Part shown: piece by piece, positions 23,582 to 33,993 of the stretch
Position numbering within the stretch: position 1 is the first letter of the stretch
Layout of the letters: each line of letters opens with the position of its first letter
From: Mesorhizobium sp. SARCC-RB16n
GTDB lineage: Bacteria; Pseudomonadota; Alphaproteobacteria; Rhizobiales; Rhizobiaceae
Reading direction: 5' to 3'
Assembly (NCBI RefSeq): GCF_008520305.1
Contig: NZ_ML703256.1
Location: 264,433-328,432 of the forward strand
Length of the DNA stretch: 64,000 nt
Made by a program: the position numbers and the translations under genes
Notes under the pieces: generated by a model
What the model was told of the DNA's origin: nothing
Databases searched by the model: none
The model's input: only the letters and a program-made list of their open reading frames with translations

Positions 23582-26404
23582 CTACTGCCCCAACCGTTCG
23601 AGCAGGATGGGAACATGCACCTGGTCGGATTTGTAGTTGCCGGTCAGCATGTACATCATGATGTTGACACCGGCGCGCAGTGCGTAGACCCGCTGCATCG
23701 GATCGTTCGGCACGGTCGGCAATAGCGGGTCGCCATTCTCGTCGACGGCCCATGCGCCGGCGAAATCATTGGCGGTGATCATGATCGGCGAAACGCCGTC
23801 GCCGGTGCGCACCGGACGGTTGTCGGCGTTGCTGGCTTCGAGCGATGCCTCGACCCAGAGCGGACTGCCGGCGAAGCGGCCGGGAAATTCGGGCAGGATG
23901 AAGAAGGACTTGGTCAGCACGTGGTCCGACGGCACCGGCTCCAGCGGCGGCACGTTGAGGTTGCCGAGGATGTCGCGCAGCCGCTCGGTCGCTGGGCTGG
24001 TGGAATCGGCGCCGATGCCGTTGGCGAACTGGTCGCGCGTGTCGAACAGCACGGTGCCGCCCTGCTGCATATAGGCGTCGATGCGGGCGATCGCGGCTTG
24101 GCTCGGCATGGGGGCCGCCGGGTCGATCGGCCAGTAGATCAGGGGATAGAAGGACAGCTCGTCCTTCGAAATGTCGACGCCGGCGGGCGCGCCCGGTTCG
24201 AGCGCCGTCTTCTCGATCAGGAAGCGGGTCAGGCCCTCGAGCCCGGCGCGGCTGATCGAATCGACACCCGGCACGCCGGTCAGCACATAGGCGATGCGGG
24301 TTTTCGAGATCGCCTCGATGGCGACCTGGTCACCCGGCTTGGCATCGTCGGCGCGCGCGACATCGGCATGGCCGAACAGTGCGCCAAGCGCGATCAGCAT
24401 GGCGGCGGTGGTTGCCGCGGCACCGGCCCGGCGCGGCCGGCGCGAAAACAGGCCGCCCATCCACAACACCGCCAGCGTGTCGAGCAGCATCAGCAACAGA
24501 GCCGCCGCGACCAGCGAACCCTTCAGGTTGCGCGATTCATCTAAGGCATACTGGACCGTGGTGACCGGCACTGTCACTTGCGGGCGCGCCAGCGGCTCGA
24601 ACGTGCTTGCGGCGTCGAGCAGATTGTGAGCGAAGACGCCTGTCTCCGAGCCATACAGGCCTGGCGGGTTCTCGAAGGTCACCGGCAATGCGCCTGCGCC
24701 GGGCACCAGCGGCCGTGCATCCGGTGTCGGCGGCACCAGCGAGCCGTCGGCCGCGATCATGCGATAGGGTGCCAGCGACGTGGCGGCGGCTTCGGCATTG
24801 GCGATCGCCGCGCCCTGGTTACGCGACAGCTGCACGATGCGGCGCAGCATCTCGACGAAGCTGCCCGAGATCGGCAGGTTCGACCATGTCGCCTCGGGCG
24901 TGACGTGGAACAGCACCAGCGTGCCCTTGCCCTTCTTCAGCCCGGTGACCAGCGGCGTGCCGTCGGCAAGGGCTGCCCAGGTGCGCTCGACGATGTCGGG
25001 TGTCGGTTCGGCCAGCACCTGCCTGGTCACCGTGACCTCGGTTGGCGGCGCCAGGTCGGCGAACGGGCCGGCCTTGGGAAATTCGGTGACCGGCTGCGGC
25101 GATGTCCATGACAGCGCGCCGCCGAGCGAACGTTCGCCGGTGCGCAGGCGAACCGGCAGCAGGTCGTCATCATTACCGGCAGCGGCCAGCCGCGAGCCGG
25201 CGAAACGCACCAGCGTGCCGCCATTGTCGACCCAGTCGACCAGCCTTTGCCGAACTTGCGCAGGAATGGTGCCGATATCGGCCATGACGATCATCGCCGG
25301 CTTCTGGTCCAGGATCTGCGGGATGGCGTTGGCGAGATCGGCGCTGGAGGGTTCGACCAGATCGGCGAAGGGCTGCAGGGCGCGCCTGATATAGTAGAGC
25401 GGCGACAGGAGCGGCTGCGCCTGGTCGGCCTCGGCTTGCGACAACAGCCCGACGCGGCGGCGCTTGGAGCTTTCGTCGAGCACGCGCACCGCCCCCGCGT
25501 GCCGTTCGCCGTCGAGCGCGATCGAGGCGAAGTCGTTGCGCAATTCGAACGGCACCGCCATGGTGCCGGTGGCAGTGGCCTCGCCTGGCGCGAAGGTCAG
25601 GGTCGCATCGGCGATGCGGCGGCCCTTGTCGTCGAAGGCGCCGGCGGTGACCTGCGCCGGAGCGGGATCGCCGGGCGCGCGGATGGCGGTCAGGGCAAAG
25701 CCGTCAACCTGATTGTCGGCTGATGTCAGGCCGGTCAGGGAAAGTCGGTCGGCCACCGCCCAGACGACGCGGGCGGCATTTTTCGACAACAGCGTGTTGA
25801 AGGCGGCCTCGTCGCCCCTGGCTGCCAGACCATCGGCCAGCACGGCGACGCTGGTGCCGGGCAGGCTCTCCAGAACGCCGGCGACGCGGGCATAGACGGC
25901 GGGCCGGTCGGTCGGGATAGGCCGTGGCTTGGCGGCGCGCAGCCGGTCGAGTGCGGCGGCGGCATCGAAGGGGCCGATCTCCGCATTGGGCTTTTCGGCG
26001 GTGAAGGCGATGACCACCGGCACGCCGTTCGAACCCGCGTCGTTGATCAGCCGCTCCGCGGTGGCGACGCGCTTGTTCCAGTCGGCGGCGCTGGCCCAGT
26101 CATTGTCGATGACCAGCGCAAGGGCCGCACCCTCGGCCGGCAGCTTCTCGCGCGGGTTGAAGACCGGTTCGGCCAATGCCGCGACGACGAGAGCGGCCAT
26201 CAGCAGCCTGAGCAGCGTCAGCCACCACGGGCTGCGCTGCGGGGTTTCCTCACGCCTCAGCACAAGGGCCAGGATCTTCAGCGGTGGGAATATTTCGGTC
26301 TGCGGCTTGGGCGGCGTCAACCTCAGCAGCCACCAGATCACCGGCAGCGCCAGCAGGCCCCACAGCACCATCGGGGCGCCGAAGGAGAGCGGCAGCCAGC
26401 TCAT
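23582..26404 (-). CDS. DUF4159 protein with BatA-type N-terminus (MoxR operon)
   Basis: This 940-residue membrane protein starts with a BatA-like N-terminal region (FGAPMVLWGLLALPVIWWLL, then PWWLTLLRLLMAALVVAALA). A VWA-like part follows (ALALVIDNDWASA), then an amidotransferase-like region (AMIVMADIGTIPAQVRQRLV) and a helix at about 620-660. The C-terminal DUF4159 domain shows LSFYPLIYWPIDP and GGTVLFDTRDQF. It is probably an inner-membrane scaffold with large periplasmic domains. Its start overlaps the DUF58 stop by 4 bp (ATGA). The role of this MoxR-linked operon in rhizobia is not established. Confidence 0.82.
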   Translation of the reverse strand: MSWLPLSFGAPMVLWGLLALPVIWWLLRLTPPKPQTEIFPPLKILALVLRREETPQRSPWWLTLLRLLMAALVVAALAEPVFNPREKLPAEGAALALVIDNDWASAADWNKRVATAERLINDAGSNGVPVVIAFTAEKPNAEIGPFDAAAALDRLRAAKPRPIPTDRPAVYARVAGVLESLPGTSVAVLADGLAARGDEAAFNTLLSKNAARVVWAVADRLSLTGLTSADNQVDGFALTAIRAPGDPAPAQVTAGAFDDKGRRIADATLTFAPGEATATGTMAVPFELRNDFASIALDGERHAGAVRVLDESSKRRRVGLLSQAEADQAQPLLSPLYYIRRALQPFADLVEPSSADLANAIPQILDQKPAMIVMADIGTIPAQVRQRLVDWVDNGGTLVRFAGSRLAAAGNDDDLLPVRLRTGERSLGGALSWTSPQPVTEFPKAGPFADLAPPTEVTVTRQVLAEPTPDIVERTWAALADGTPLVTGLKKGKGTLVLFHVTPEATWSNLPISGSFVEMLRRIVQLSRNQGAAIANAEAAATSLAPYRMIAADGSLVPPTPDARPLVPGAGALPVTFENPPGLYGSETGVFAHNLLDAASTFEPLARPQVTVPVTTVQYALDESRNLKGSLVAAALLLMLLDTLAVLWMGGLFSRRPRRAGAAATTAAMLIALGALFGHADVARADDAKPGDQVAIEAISKTRIAYVLTGVPGVDSISRAGLEGLTRFLIEKTALEPGAPAGVDISKDELSFYPLIYWPIDPAAPMPSQAAIARIDAYMQQGGTVLFDTRDQFANGIGADSTSPATERLRDILGNLNVPPLEPVPSDHVLTKSFFILPEFPGRFAGSPLWVEASLEASNADNRPVRTGDGVSPIMITANDFAGAWAVDENGDPLLPTVPNDPMQRVYALRAGVNIMMYMLTGNYKSDQVHVPILLERLGQ

Positions 26405-27410
26405 GCGACGGCCTTTCCAGGCTTACCGCCACTGGCAGTGGCGGTCGGCCCGGCATGATTAGAGGTCAGCCCGGCATGACCAGAGGTCAGCCCGGCATGA
26501 CCAGAGGTCAGCCCGGCATACGAGCCATCAGCGGTCATCGCCATGTGCAGGCGCACCAGCGCGTCGGAAGCGAGCCGGTCGGTGTGGTTGACGGTAAAAC
26601 TCCAGCCGAGCCGCTTGCACCAACGGGCCAGTTCCTGGCGGCGGGCGGTGTAGAGCAGACGGTATTCATCGGCCAGCATCTCGGCGCGGCCGGCGGTCAG
26701 CTTGTCGCCGGTCTCGGGATCGGTGAACTCGGTGCGGCCGGCGTAGGGGAAGGTTTCCTCGGCCGGGTCGGCGACCTCGATCAGATGGGCGCGCACGCCG
26801 TGACGGGCGAGTACGTCGAGCCAGGCCATGGTTTCCTCGACGGGATCGAGGAAATCGCTGGCGATGACGATGTCGCAGAAGCGCCTGATATCGGAGAGAT
26901 CGGGTTTTGCCGGCAGATCGCCGACATGCATGAGTTGGGCGGCGATGCGCTCGGCGCCGTTGCGGGCGGTGAACGGATCGGTCAGCCCCGGCCAGGCGAT
27001 GCGCTCGCCGCTGCGCGACAGAAGCTCGGCCATGGCCAGTGTCAGCACCAGCGCGCGCGATTGCTTGGAAACACCGGCACCTGTCGATTTGTAGAGCATG
27101 GACGGCGAGGGGTCGGCCCACAGCCAGACCGTATGGGCGGCTTCCCATTCACGGTCGCGCACATAGGTATGGTCGTCGCGGGCCGAGCGGCGCCAGTCGA
27201 TGCGCGAGGCATCGCCTTCGACATAGGGTCGGAACTGCCAGAAATTCTCGCCGATGCCGCGCTTGCGGCGGCCATGCCAGCCGGCGATCACGGTGTTCAC
27301 GATACGGCGTGCTTCGACCAGCAGGTCGGGCACAAGCGAAGCCCGCAACCGGCCGCGGGCGAGCGCGTCACGCGTCGCTGCCGGAGCCTGGACTTCGCCG
27401 ATACGCACCA

Positions 27411-27411
<1 letters not shown>
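26401..27411 (-). CDS. DUF58 domain protein (MoxR partner)
   Basis: This 336-residue protein carries the DUF58 motif in RRIDWRRSARDDHTYVRDRE-like sequence (FRPYVEGDASRIDWRRSA). A VWA-like fold follows (LVLTLAMAELLSRSGERIAW and IVIASDFLDPVEETMAWLDV). DUF58 proteins are encoded with MoxR ATPases and are thought to be their clients or adaptors. The ATG at 27411 overlaps the moxR stop by 4 bp. The last 40 residues are unusual: three 21-bp repeats encode GLTS(G/N)HA units, and then a Gly/Lys-rich end follows. Confidence 0.86.
26449..26520. repeat. 21-bp tandem repeats in the 3' end of the DUF58 gene
   Basis: Three full copies (26449-26469, 26470-26490, 26491-26511) and one partial copy of a 21-bp unit, CCCGGCATGACCAGAGGTCA plus G, lie in frame. 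They add seven residues per copy to the DUF58 C-terminus. The last two copies are identical and the first differs at two positions. Confidence 0.92.
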
Positions 27412-28415
<1,004 letters not shown>

Positions 28416-28572
28416 GCCGCATCGATCCCTTTGGTTGGAATGCCATGGTTTGGAAATGCTGGCTCGCACCATACCATAGACTGCCGCGATTCGGCCTCGC
28501 GGAGCGCCTATGGTTGAACTTAAATCACAGACTTAGGCTGACAAGCGGAACAACAGTGACTATTTCGTGACG

Positions 28573-29202
28573 ATGACGGAACACCACGAACATCGCCAAC
28601 AAAGCCTTACGCAAGCCACCGAGGCTCGAGGCCTCGAGGCGTTGATCTCGCGCGCGGCCCGTGCCGGCAAGGGCGCGGCGCCGGTCGAACGCTGGAATCC
28701 CGACTTTTGCGGTGATCTCGACATGGAGATCAAGGCCGACGGCACCTGGTTCTACCTGGGCACGCCGATCGGCCGCATGCCGCTGGTGCAGCTTTTCTCG
28801 TCCGTGCTGCGCAAGGACGCAGACGGCAGGACCTATCTGGTGACGCCGGTGGAAAAGGTCGGCATCCGCGTTGCCGATGCGCCGTTCGTCGCCGTCGAGA
28901 TGGATGTTTCGGGCGAAGGCGAGGATCAGGTCATCACCTTCCGCACCAATGTGGGCGACGTGGTCGAGGCCGGACCGGAGCGGCCGCTGCGCTTCGTCGA
29001 CGAAAACGAGACCGGCGGCCTGAAGCCCTATCTGCTGGTGCGCGGCAGGCTGGAGGCGCTGGTGGCGCGGCCGGTCATGTACGAACTGGTCGGGCACGGC
29101 GAGGAGATCGAGATCGACGGCAGGACGATGTTTTCGGTGCGCTCGAAGAATGCCGTGTTTCCGATCATGCCGGCGGATCAGTTGAAGCGGTCGAGCGCAT
29201 GA
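28573..29202 (+). CDS. DUF1285 family protein
   Basis: This 209-residue protein belongs to DUF1285, a cytosolic family of unknown function with a two-domain beta-rich structure. Blocks seen are FCGDLDMEIKADGTWFYLGT, IGRMPLVQLFSSVLRKD, and VEKVGIRVADAPFVAVEMDV. I used the ATG at 28573; a GTG two codons upstream is possible. It is the first gene of a rightward operon in which each gene overlaps the next by 4 bp, which ties it to the Nudix hydrolase and the CCA-adding enzyme. Confidence 0.88.
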   Translation: MTEHHEHRQQSLTQATEARGLEALISRAARAGKGAAPVERWNPDFCGDLDMEIKADGTWFYLGTPIGRMPLVQLFSSVLRKDADGRTYLVTPVEKVGIRVADAPFVAVEMDVSGEGEDQVITFRTNVGDVVEAGPERPLRFVDENETGGLKPYLLVRGRLEALVARPVMYELVGHGEEIEIDGRTMFSVRSKNAVFPIMPADQLKRSSA

Positions 29203-29834
29203 TGGACCATGTGTCGCCGGCGCCGTTCTCATCGGCGGACTTTCGCGCGCGCTTTGCCGCGCAGCCGGATGCGCATGCCGGCGACGACTATGGCGATCAC
29301 CGCTTCAATCCCGTCCATCCGCGCCTCAATCCGGGCAAGCCGCTGCGCAATGCGGCGGTGCTGATCCCGGTGGTCGACCATGACGGTGAGGCGACGGTTC
29401 TCCTGACCAAACGGGCCGAGAAACTGCGCAACCACTCGGGGCAGGTAGCCTTTCCCGGTGGCACCATCGATCCGACCGACGCAACCCCCGAGGCGGCGGC
29501 GCTGCGCGAGACTTTCGAGGAGATCGGCCTTGCCCCTGATCACATCGAGATCATCGGCCGCATGCCCGATTACGTCGCCGGCAGCGGCTACCGCATCGCG
29601 CCGGTGCTGGGCATCGTGCGGCCACAATTCCAGCTGACCCTGAACGCCGATGAGGTCGATGCCGCCTTCGAAGTGCCGCTGCGCTTCCTGATGGATCCGG
29701 TGAACCATAGGCGCGACAGCCGCATGTGGAACGATCTCGAGTGGTTCTTCTACGACATGCCTTATGGCGACCGGCGCATCTGGGGCGTCACCGCCGGCAT
29801 CATCCGTACGCTCTATGAAAGGCTCTATGCGTGA
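29199..29834 (+). CDS. Nudix hydrolase (CoA pyrophosphatase-like)
   Basis: This 211-residue protein has a Nudix box (GGTIDPTDATPEAAALRETF followed by EEIGL) and the upstream block KRAEKLRNHSGQVAFPGG typical of the NudL/CoA pyrophosphatase group. Such enzymes cleave CoA to 4'-phosphopantetheine and adenosine bisphosphate. Substrate assignment is by similarity only. The ATG at 29199 overlaps the DUF1285 stop, and its own stop overlaps the GTG of the CCA enzyme gene, which points to translational coupling. Confidence 0.88.
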   Translation: MMDHVSPAPFSSADFRARFAAQPDAHAGDDYGDHRFNPVHPRLNPGKPLRNAAVLIPVVDHDGEATVLLTKRAEKLRNHSGQVAFPGGTIDPTDATPEAAALRETFEEIGLAPDHIEIIGRMPDYVAGSGYRIAPVLGIVRPQFQLTLNADEVDAAFEVPLRFLMDPVNHRRDSRMWNDLEWFFYDMPYGDRRIWGVTAGIIRTLYERLYA

Positions 29835-31093
29835 GTGTTTCGATCGCGGGCAGGGCGGACTGGCTCTTCGACAATCATCTTCAGCGCCTGCTTGCCGTGC
29901 TCACCGAAGGCGGTGAGGCGGCGCGTATCGCCGGCGGCGCGGTGCGCAACGTGTTGATGGGCCAGCCCGTCACCGACATCGATATCGCCACCTCTTGCCT
30001 GCCGCAGGAAACCATCCGCCGCGCCGAGGCGGAAGGCTTCAAGGCGGTGCCGACCGGAATCGAGCATGGCACCATCACGGTGGTCGCCGATGGCAAGCCC
30101 TATGAAATCACCACCTTGCGCGCCGATGTCGAGACCGATGGCCGCCGCGCCAAAGTGTCGTTCGGGCGCGACTGGAAGCTTGACGCGGAGCGGCGCGACT
30201 TCACCATCAACGCGCTCTATGCGGAGGCCGACGGACGGGTTGTCGACCTTGTCGGCGGCATCGCCGACATCGAGGCGCGCCGGCTACGCTTCATCGGCGA
30301 TCCGGAGGCGCGCATCCGCGAGGATTATCTGCGCATCCTGCGCTTCTTCCGCTTCTTCGCCTGGTACGGCGAGGGCCGGCCCGACGCGGAGGGGCTGAAG
30401 GCCTGCGCCCGGTTGAAGGAAGGGCTCGCCCAGCTCTCCGCCGAGCGCGTCTGGTCCGAATTGAAGAAGCTTCTATCGGCGCCCGACCCTTCGCGCGCCT
30501 TGCTCTGGATGCGCCAGGCCGGTGTCCTGACCGCCGCGCTGCCGGAAAGCGAGAAATGGGGCATCGATGCGATCCATGGGTTGACCAGGGCCGAGAAGGA
30601 TTTGGGCTGGGCGGTGGATCCGATGCTGCGGCTGGAGGCGATCGTGCCGCCGGATGCCGCGCGCATGAAGACCCTGGCCGAGAGGCTCAGGTTCTCGACC
30701 GCTGAAGCCGACCGCATGCTCCACTGGGCGCTCACCACGACCGTCGAGCCGAAGACGACCGAGGGCGAACTGGCGAAACGGCTCTATCGCGGCCACCGGC
30801 AAGGGTTTGTCGACCGCCTGCGGCTTTCGCTTGCCGCGGCGCGGGTGCGCGCTGTCGAGGACAATGATGCATTGCTTCAAGCGGGTGGCTTTTCGCGCCT
30901 GCTTGCCTTTGCGCTCAAATGGGAAAAACCGGTGTTTCCTCTGAAAGGCGCCGATCTTACGGCGCTCGGCGCAACGCCGGGGCCGAAGCTCGGCGAAATC
31001 CTCAAGAACCTCGAGGCGGAATGGATCGATGCGGGTTTTGCGCCCGATCGCGACGCGCTGATCAAGCGCGCCGCGGAGGCCCTTGAAACGTAG
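29831..31093 (+). CDS. cca: CCA tRNA nucleotidyltransferase
   Basis: This 420-residue class II tRNA nucleotidyltransferase adds or repairs the 3' CCA of tRNAs from CTP and ATP. Motifs are GGAVRNVLMG, DIDIATSCLPQE (the two catalytic Asp), RRDFTINALYAE, and EARIREDYLRILRFFRFF. The start is GTG at 29831, overlapping the Nudix stop (GTGA). The C-terminal region past about residue 230 is helical and variable, as usual. No tRNA genes are in the window. Confidence 0.95.
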   Translation: MSVSIAGRADWLFDNHLQRLLAVLTEGGEAARIAGGAVRNVLMGQPVTDIDIATSCLPQETIRRAEAEGFKAVPTGIEHGTITVVADGKPYEITTLRADVETDGRRAKVSFGRDWKLDAERRDFTINALYAEADGRVVDLVGGIADIEARRLRFIGDPEARIREDYLRILRFFRFFAWYGEGRPDAEGLKACARLKEGLAQLSAERVWSELKKLLSAPDPSRALLWMRQAGVLTAALPESEKWGIDAIHGLTRAEKDLGWAVDPMLRLEAIVPPDAARMKTLAERLRFSTAEADRMLHWALTTTVEPKTTEGELAKRLYRGHRQGFVDRLRLSLAAARVRAVEDNDALLQAGGFSRLLAFALKWEKPVFPLKGADLTALGATPGPKLGEILKNLEAEWIDAGFAPDRDALIKRAAEALET

Positions 31094-31131
31094 GCCAGAA
31101 CCGCTGTGTCTGCCCCTGCGCTTCCGTGCCG

Positions 31132-32118
31132 CTACTTGATCGACAGCGGAGCGAGGGCACGCGAAAGGCTTGCCTCGCCCTTGCCATAGACGGAGGCGCT
31201 ATAGTTGGCCAGCGTGTCGGTACGGGCCGTATTCAGCAACTGGTTGGTGATCTGGGTCGGCGTTGCCTTGCTGAACTTGCTGCCCACGATGGCGGCGTAG
31301 CCGGCAACGATCGGCGCGGCGAAAGAGGTGCCGTAAAGGCCGGTCTTGTCCCCGGTGACACCCACGACCAGGAAATGGCTCTGCACAGCCGTGTTGGAGC
31401 CGGCGGTGTTGGAGTACCAGGCCATGCTGGCCTTGTTCGACGTCGTGCCGTTGCTGTTGAGCGCGCCGACGAAAATCGCGGATGCCTTTCCGACCAGGGC
31501 GAGGTCTAGGTAGTCCTGCTGGCCGCTGGTGACGCCGCCCACGGCAACCGCGTCGTTGCCGGCAGCCTTCGAAACCACGGCCGTTCCCCTGGTGGCATAG
31601 GAGATGATGGAGGCTTCCTCGGCGCTCCATCCGATCTGGCTGGGGCTATAACCCGCTTTGGCGTACATGCCATAGCTCAGATTGAGCACGTTCAGGCCCG
31701 GCGACAGCGCGACCGATGAACTGGTGGAAAAGTCTTTCGACCTGATGGTTGCCAACGGCGCAACCATGCTGGCTTCTTCGCGGGTCCATTCGCCGTGGCG
31801 CTGGGTCTGCGTGCCGATGCCGAAATTGCCGCTGAACTTCGATGTGCTGGAGAAATCGTCGACGATCGTGATGGTGACGCCTTGGCCCTTGTAACCGGAA
31901 CGCCATGCGGCTCCGACATCCGGGCTCATCCAGCCTTGCAAGGTCTGCGATGTGGCCGTCGGCAAGGTTGCGCTCAAGCATATGGAAGCGTTCGACTGGC
32001 CGCCCACGCAGAGCGCGGATAGCGGATCCGGACCGCCAGCTTCTTGAGCCGCCGCCATGGAAGCCGGCAGAAGGGCGAGGGCCGTGGCGATACCGAACTT
32101 CCAACGCGCATTTGACAT
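31132..32118 (-). CDS. Secreted subtilase-family (S8) serine peptidase
   Basis: This 328-residue protein has a signal peptide (ATALALLPASMAAA) and a compact S8 domain. The triad is visible: Asp87 in VTITIVDDF, His108 in TQRHGEW, and Ser265 in YGTSFAAPIVAGYAAI. The oxyanion Asn188 lies in SKAAGNDA. There is no obvious C-terminal barrel or long propeptide, so it is smaller than subtilase autotransporters. GGGGTAAG precedes the ATG at 32118. It converges on cca and lies downstream of a gene for an outer-membrane-like protein on the same strand. Export to the periplasm is expected. Its target is unknown. Confidence 0.85.
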   Translation of the reverse strand: MSNARWKFGIATALALLPASMAAAQEAGGPDPLSALCVGGQSNASICLSATLPTATSQTLQGWMSPDVGAAWRSGYKGQGVTITIVDDFSSTSKFSGNFGIGTQTQRHGEWTREEASMVAPLATIRSKDFSTSSSVALSPGLNVLNLSYGMYAKAGYSPSQIGWSAEEASIISYATRGTAVVSKAAGNDAVAVGGVTSGQQDYLDLALVGKASAIFVGALNSNGTTSNKASMAWYSNTAGSNTAVQSHFLVVGVTGDKTGLYGTSFAAPIVAGYAAIVGSKFSKATPTQITNQLLNTARTDTLANYSASVYGKGEASLSRALAPLSIK

Positions 32119-32205
32119 GATCTTACCCCGGTTCAAACAGAAGCTAGGATGGACGACCGCGAATCTCCGGCGGCTATGCCATATCTCGTGCCTGGCCGCC
32201 CGCGA

Positions 32206-32784
32206 TCAGAAAGTAACACGGTAATTCAGCCAGAGATGCTGGCTCTCCGGTTTAGCGTTAACCAGATATTTCAACGTTTCCTCGGGCGCGACCTCGCCGG
32301 CGGCGAGCCGGCAATTGACGCTGTAGGTGCCCAGATCGCCATAATCGGCCTGGCAGGGCTTTTCGGTGAGCTTACCGCCGAAGGTCGTGGTGAACGACAA
32401 GGACAGTATGCTGTTCGCACTCGGATGCAGCTGTGTGAGGAAACCAAGCTTGAGGCTGGGCTCGATCCGATACTTCTCGCCATGTTCCCCGGTGCCAAAC
32501 CCCCAAAGGATACCGGTGTCCTCCGTAATCTGCGTCATCAGGTCCACATGCATGTCGACCCAGTTTGTCTGGTACCACTGGTTGAACGATACCCGGCTTC
32601 CGGACTGCAACTCATACCCGCCGTCACCCAGGCCTCTCGCCTTATCGCTGAGCGGCGAGCCCTGGTGGATGTCGATGAGCGATGTCGTCAATTCCTGGGC
32701 AACCGCCGGTGGCGCGCCGAGGAGCGCCCACGGCAGGAGCGCCGTTGCGCACAAACTCGCACGATTGCCGGATTTTTCGCGCAT
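32206..32784 (-). CDS. Outer-membrane-like secreted protein, function unknown
   Basis: This 192-residue protein has a signal peptide (LCATALLPWALLGAPPAVAQ) and a beta-rich mature part with alternating aromatic residues (GSRVSFNQWYQTNWVDMHVD and ILSLSFTTTFGG). It ends in LWLNYRVTF, a C-terminal aromatic residue as in many outer-membrane barrels. Two cysteines (KPCQADYG, VNCRLAAG) may form a disulphide. I do not know the family. It is 87 bp upstream of the subtilase gene on the same strand, so the two may be coexpressed. Confidence 0.62.
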   Translation of the reverse strand: MREKSGNRASLCATALLPWALLGAPPAVAQELTTSLIDIHQGSPLSDKARGLGDGGYELQSGSRVSFNQWYQTNWVDMHVDLMTQITEDTGILWGFGTGEHGEKYRIEPSLKLGFLTQLHPSANSILSLSFTTTFGGKLTEKPCQADYGDLGTYSVNCRLAAGEVAPEETLKYLVNAKPESQHLWLNYRVTF

Positions 32785-33031
32785 CCGCGAAACACCTCGC
32801 CCCACTGATTCCGGACCAGTGCCTGACGGCGACGGGCTTCTCTGGCAGCCCCCTGTAGTCTGGATATCAGTCTGACGATCGCACGGGTTTGGTTACCGCA
32901 CGGTTTATTTTAGCTGGAGCAAATATGATTTTTTGAGGCGCGGGCCATGTGTCGAAATAAACCGGTGCGACGCGCGTTACCCGAGCGCCACCACGGTTCT
33001 TTTGCTCATATCGACAGTCCCCGCCCGCGCC

Positions 33032-33217
33032 CTACGCCGCGTCACGGACCTTCTCAATCCGGGAGCGGATAGCCTCGATCATCGTCTCGCGGATGATCGT
33101 CTCGCCATGCGTCTCGCGCATATGCTCGACGGCACGGCGCATGACCTCGGCTTCCTCGTCGGCACGGGTGTGCCAGTCGCAGCCGGGAACCAGCGAGCCG
33201 CAATGGAACTGTTTCAT
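33032..33217 (-). CDS. DUF1059 family small protein
   Basis: This 61-residue protein matches DUF1059, with the pattern CGSLVPGCDWHTRADEEAEV and HMRETHG. The two cysteines and the histidines suggest a small metal-binding module, though that is not shown. A strong ribosome binding site (AGGAGAGA) lies before the ATG at 33217. It stands alone on the minus strand. Confidence 0.85.
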   Translation of the reverse strand: MKQFHCGSLVPGCDWHTRADEEAEVMRRAVEHMRETHGETIIRETMIEAIRSRIEKVRDAA

Positions 33218-33430
33218 GGGATCTCTCCTCTTCCTCCATGGAGCCGGATCGACTGCCCTGCAAGGACAGGCCGGAGCTCCGCATCTTCTTGGCCCGCTAT
33301 CCGGCCTTGGAACCGAACCACGGGCAGGGGTGAAGACCGTAACACAGATGGGGTGGTATTGGTTGCGGTCAATGGTGAAAGGCGGAGCGGCGCTGCTCCG
33401 CCCTCTTACGCTAACCCAGCGGGCAGGCCA

Positions 33431-33691
33431 TCACTTCACGATCTTGACTGCCTCGGCAACCTTGTCCTTGCCGCTCATGTCCCACGAAATTCTGACCTTC
33501 TCGCCGGCCTTCAGGCCAGGATCCTTGAAGGTCGCGGGAAGCGTAAAAGACGATCCATTGTCGAGAACCAGGCTCTTGGCCATCGCATCGAAGCTCTTGA
33601 CCGTTCCGGTGGTGTGCTTGACGGCGGCGAACGCCACGGAACCGGAAGCAAGAAGGGCGGCGGCGGCAGCGGAAACGATGATCTTTCTCAT
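33431..33691 (-). CDS. DUF1344 family periplasmic protein
   Basis: This 86-residue protein has a signal peptide (MRKIIVSAAAAALLASGSVA), then a small beta domain: GTVKSFDAMAKSLVLDNGSS and AGEKVRISWDMSGKDKV. DUF1344 proteins are small, OB-like, and of unknown role. AGGAGTG lies before the ATG at 33691. It is a single leftward gene with no close partner. Confidence 0.86.
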   Translation of the reverse strand: MRKIIVSAAAAALLASGSVAFAAVKHTTGTVKSFDAMAKSLVLDNGSSFTLPATFKDPGLKAGEKVRISWDMSGKDKVAEAVKIVK

Positions 33692-33993
33692 GCTGATACA
33701 CTCCTGGAAGAGCGGGCATCCTTTTTGGCGAGGATGATCCGCATCGTCTTTGGGCCGTCCGGTCGCGTCGAGTCGCGGCTAACCTTGTTCGGACGCAATT
33801 CCGAAGGGAAAGCGGTTGCATTTCCTGGAATTGCCCTTGGGCAAACCACCGGCGCTTCCCGACCCGAATGCGACAAATAACTCAGTTTTTTCAGATGGAT
33901 ATTAGACGAAAAAGATATTCTCGACGCCACATTCCGCGCCCAGATTCGACAAATGGGACATCAATGCGGCCTCACATCGCGCTCACCATTTTT
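33692..33993. other. 302-bp intergenic region, relatively AT-rich
   Basis: No gene was found. It lies between the DUF1344 start and the hemF stop, and its right half is clearly richer in A and T than the surroundings. It should contain the DUF1344 promoter. I could not identify a convincing -35/-10 pair or a terminator for hemF. Confidence 0.45.

Noticed and set aside
26449-26520. CRISPR-like repeat array
   Set aside because: The units are contiguous without spacers, inside a coding frame, and only three copies exist. No cas genes are present.
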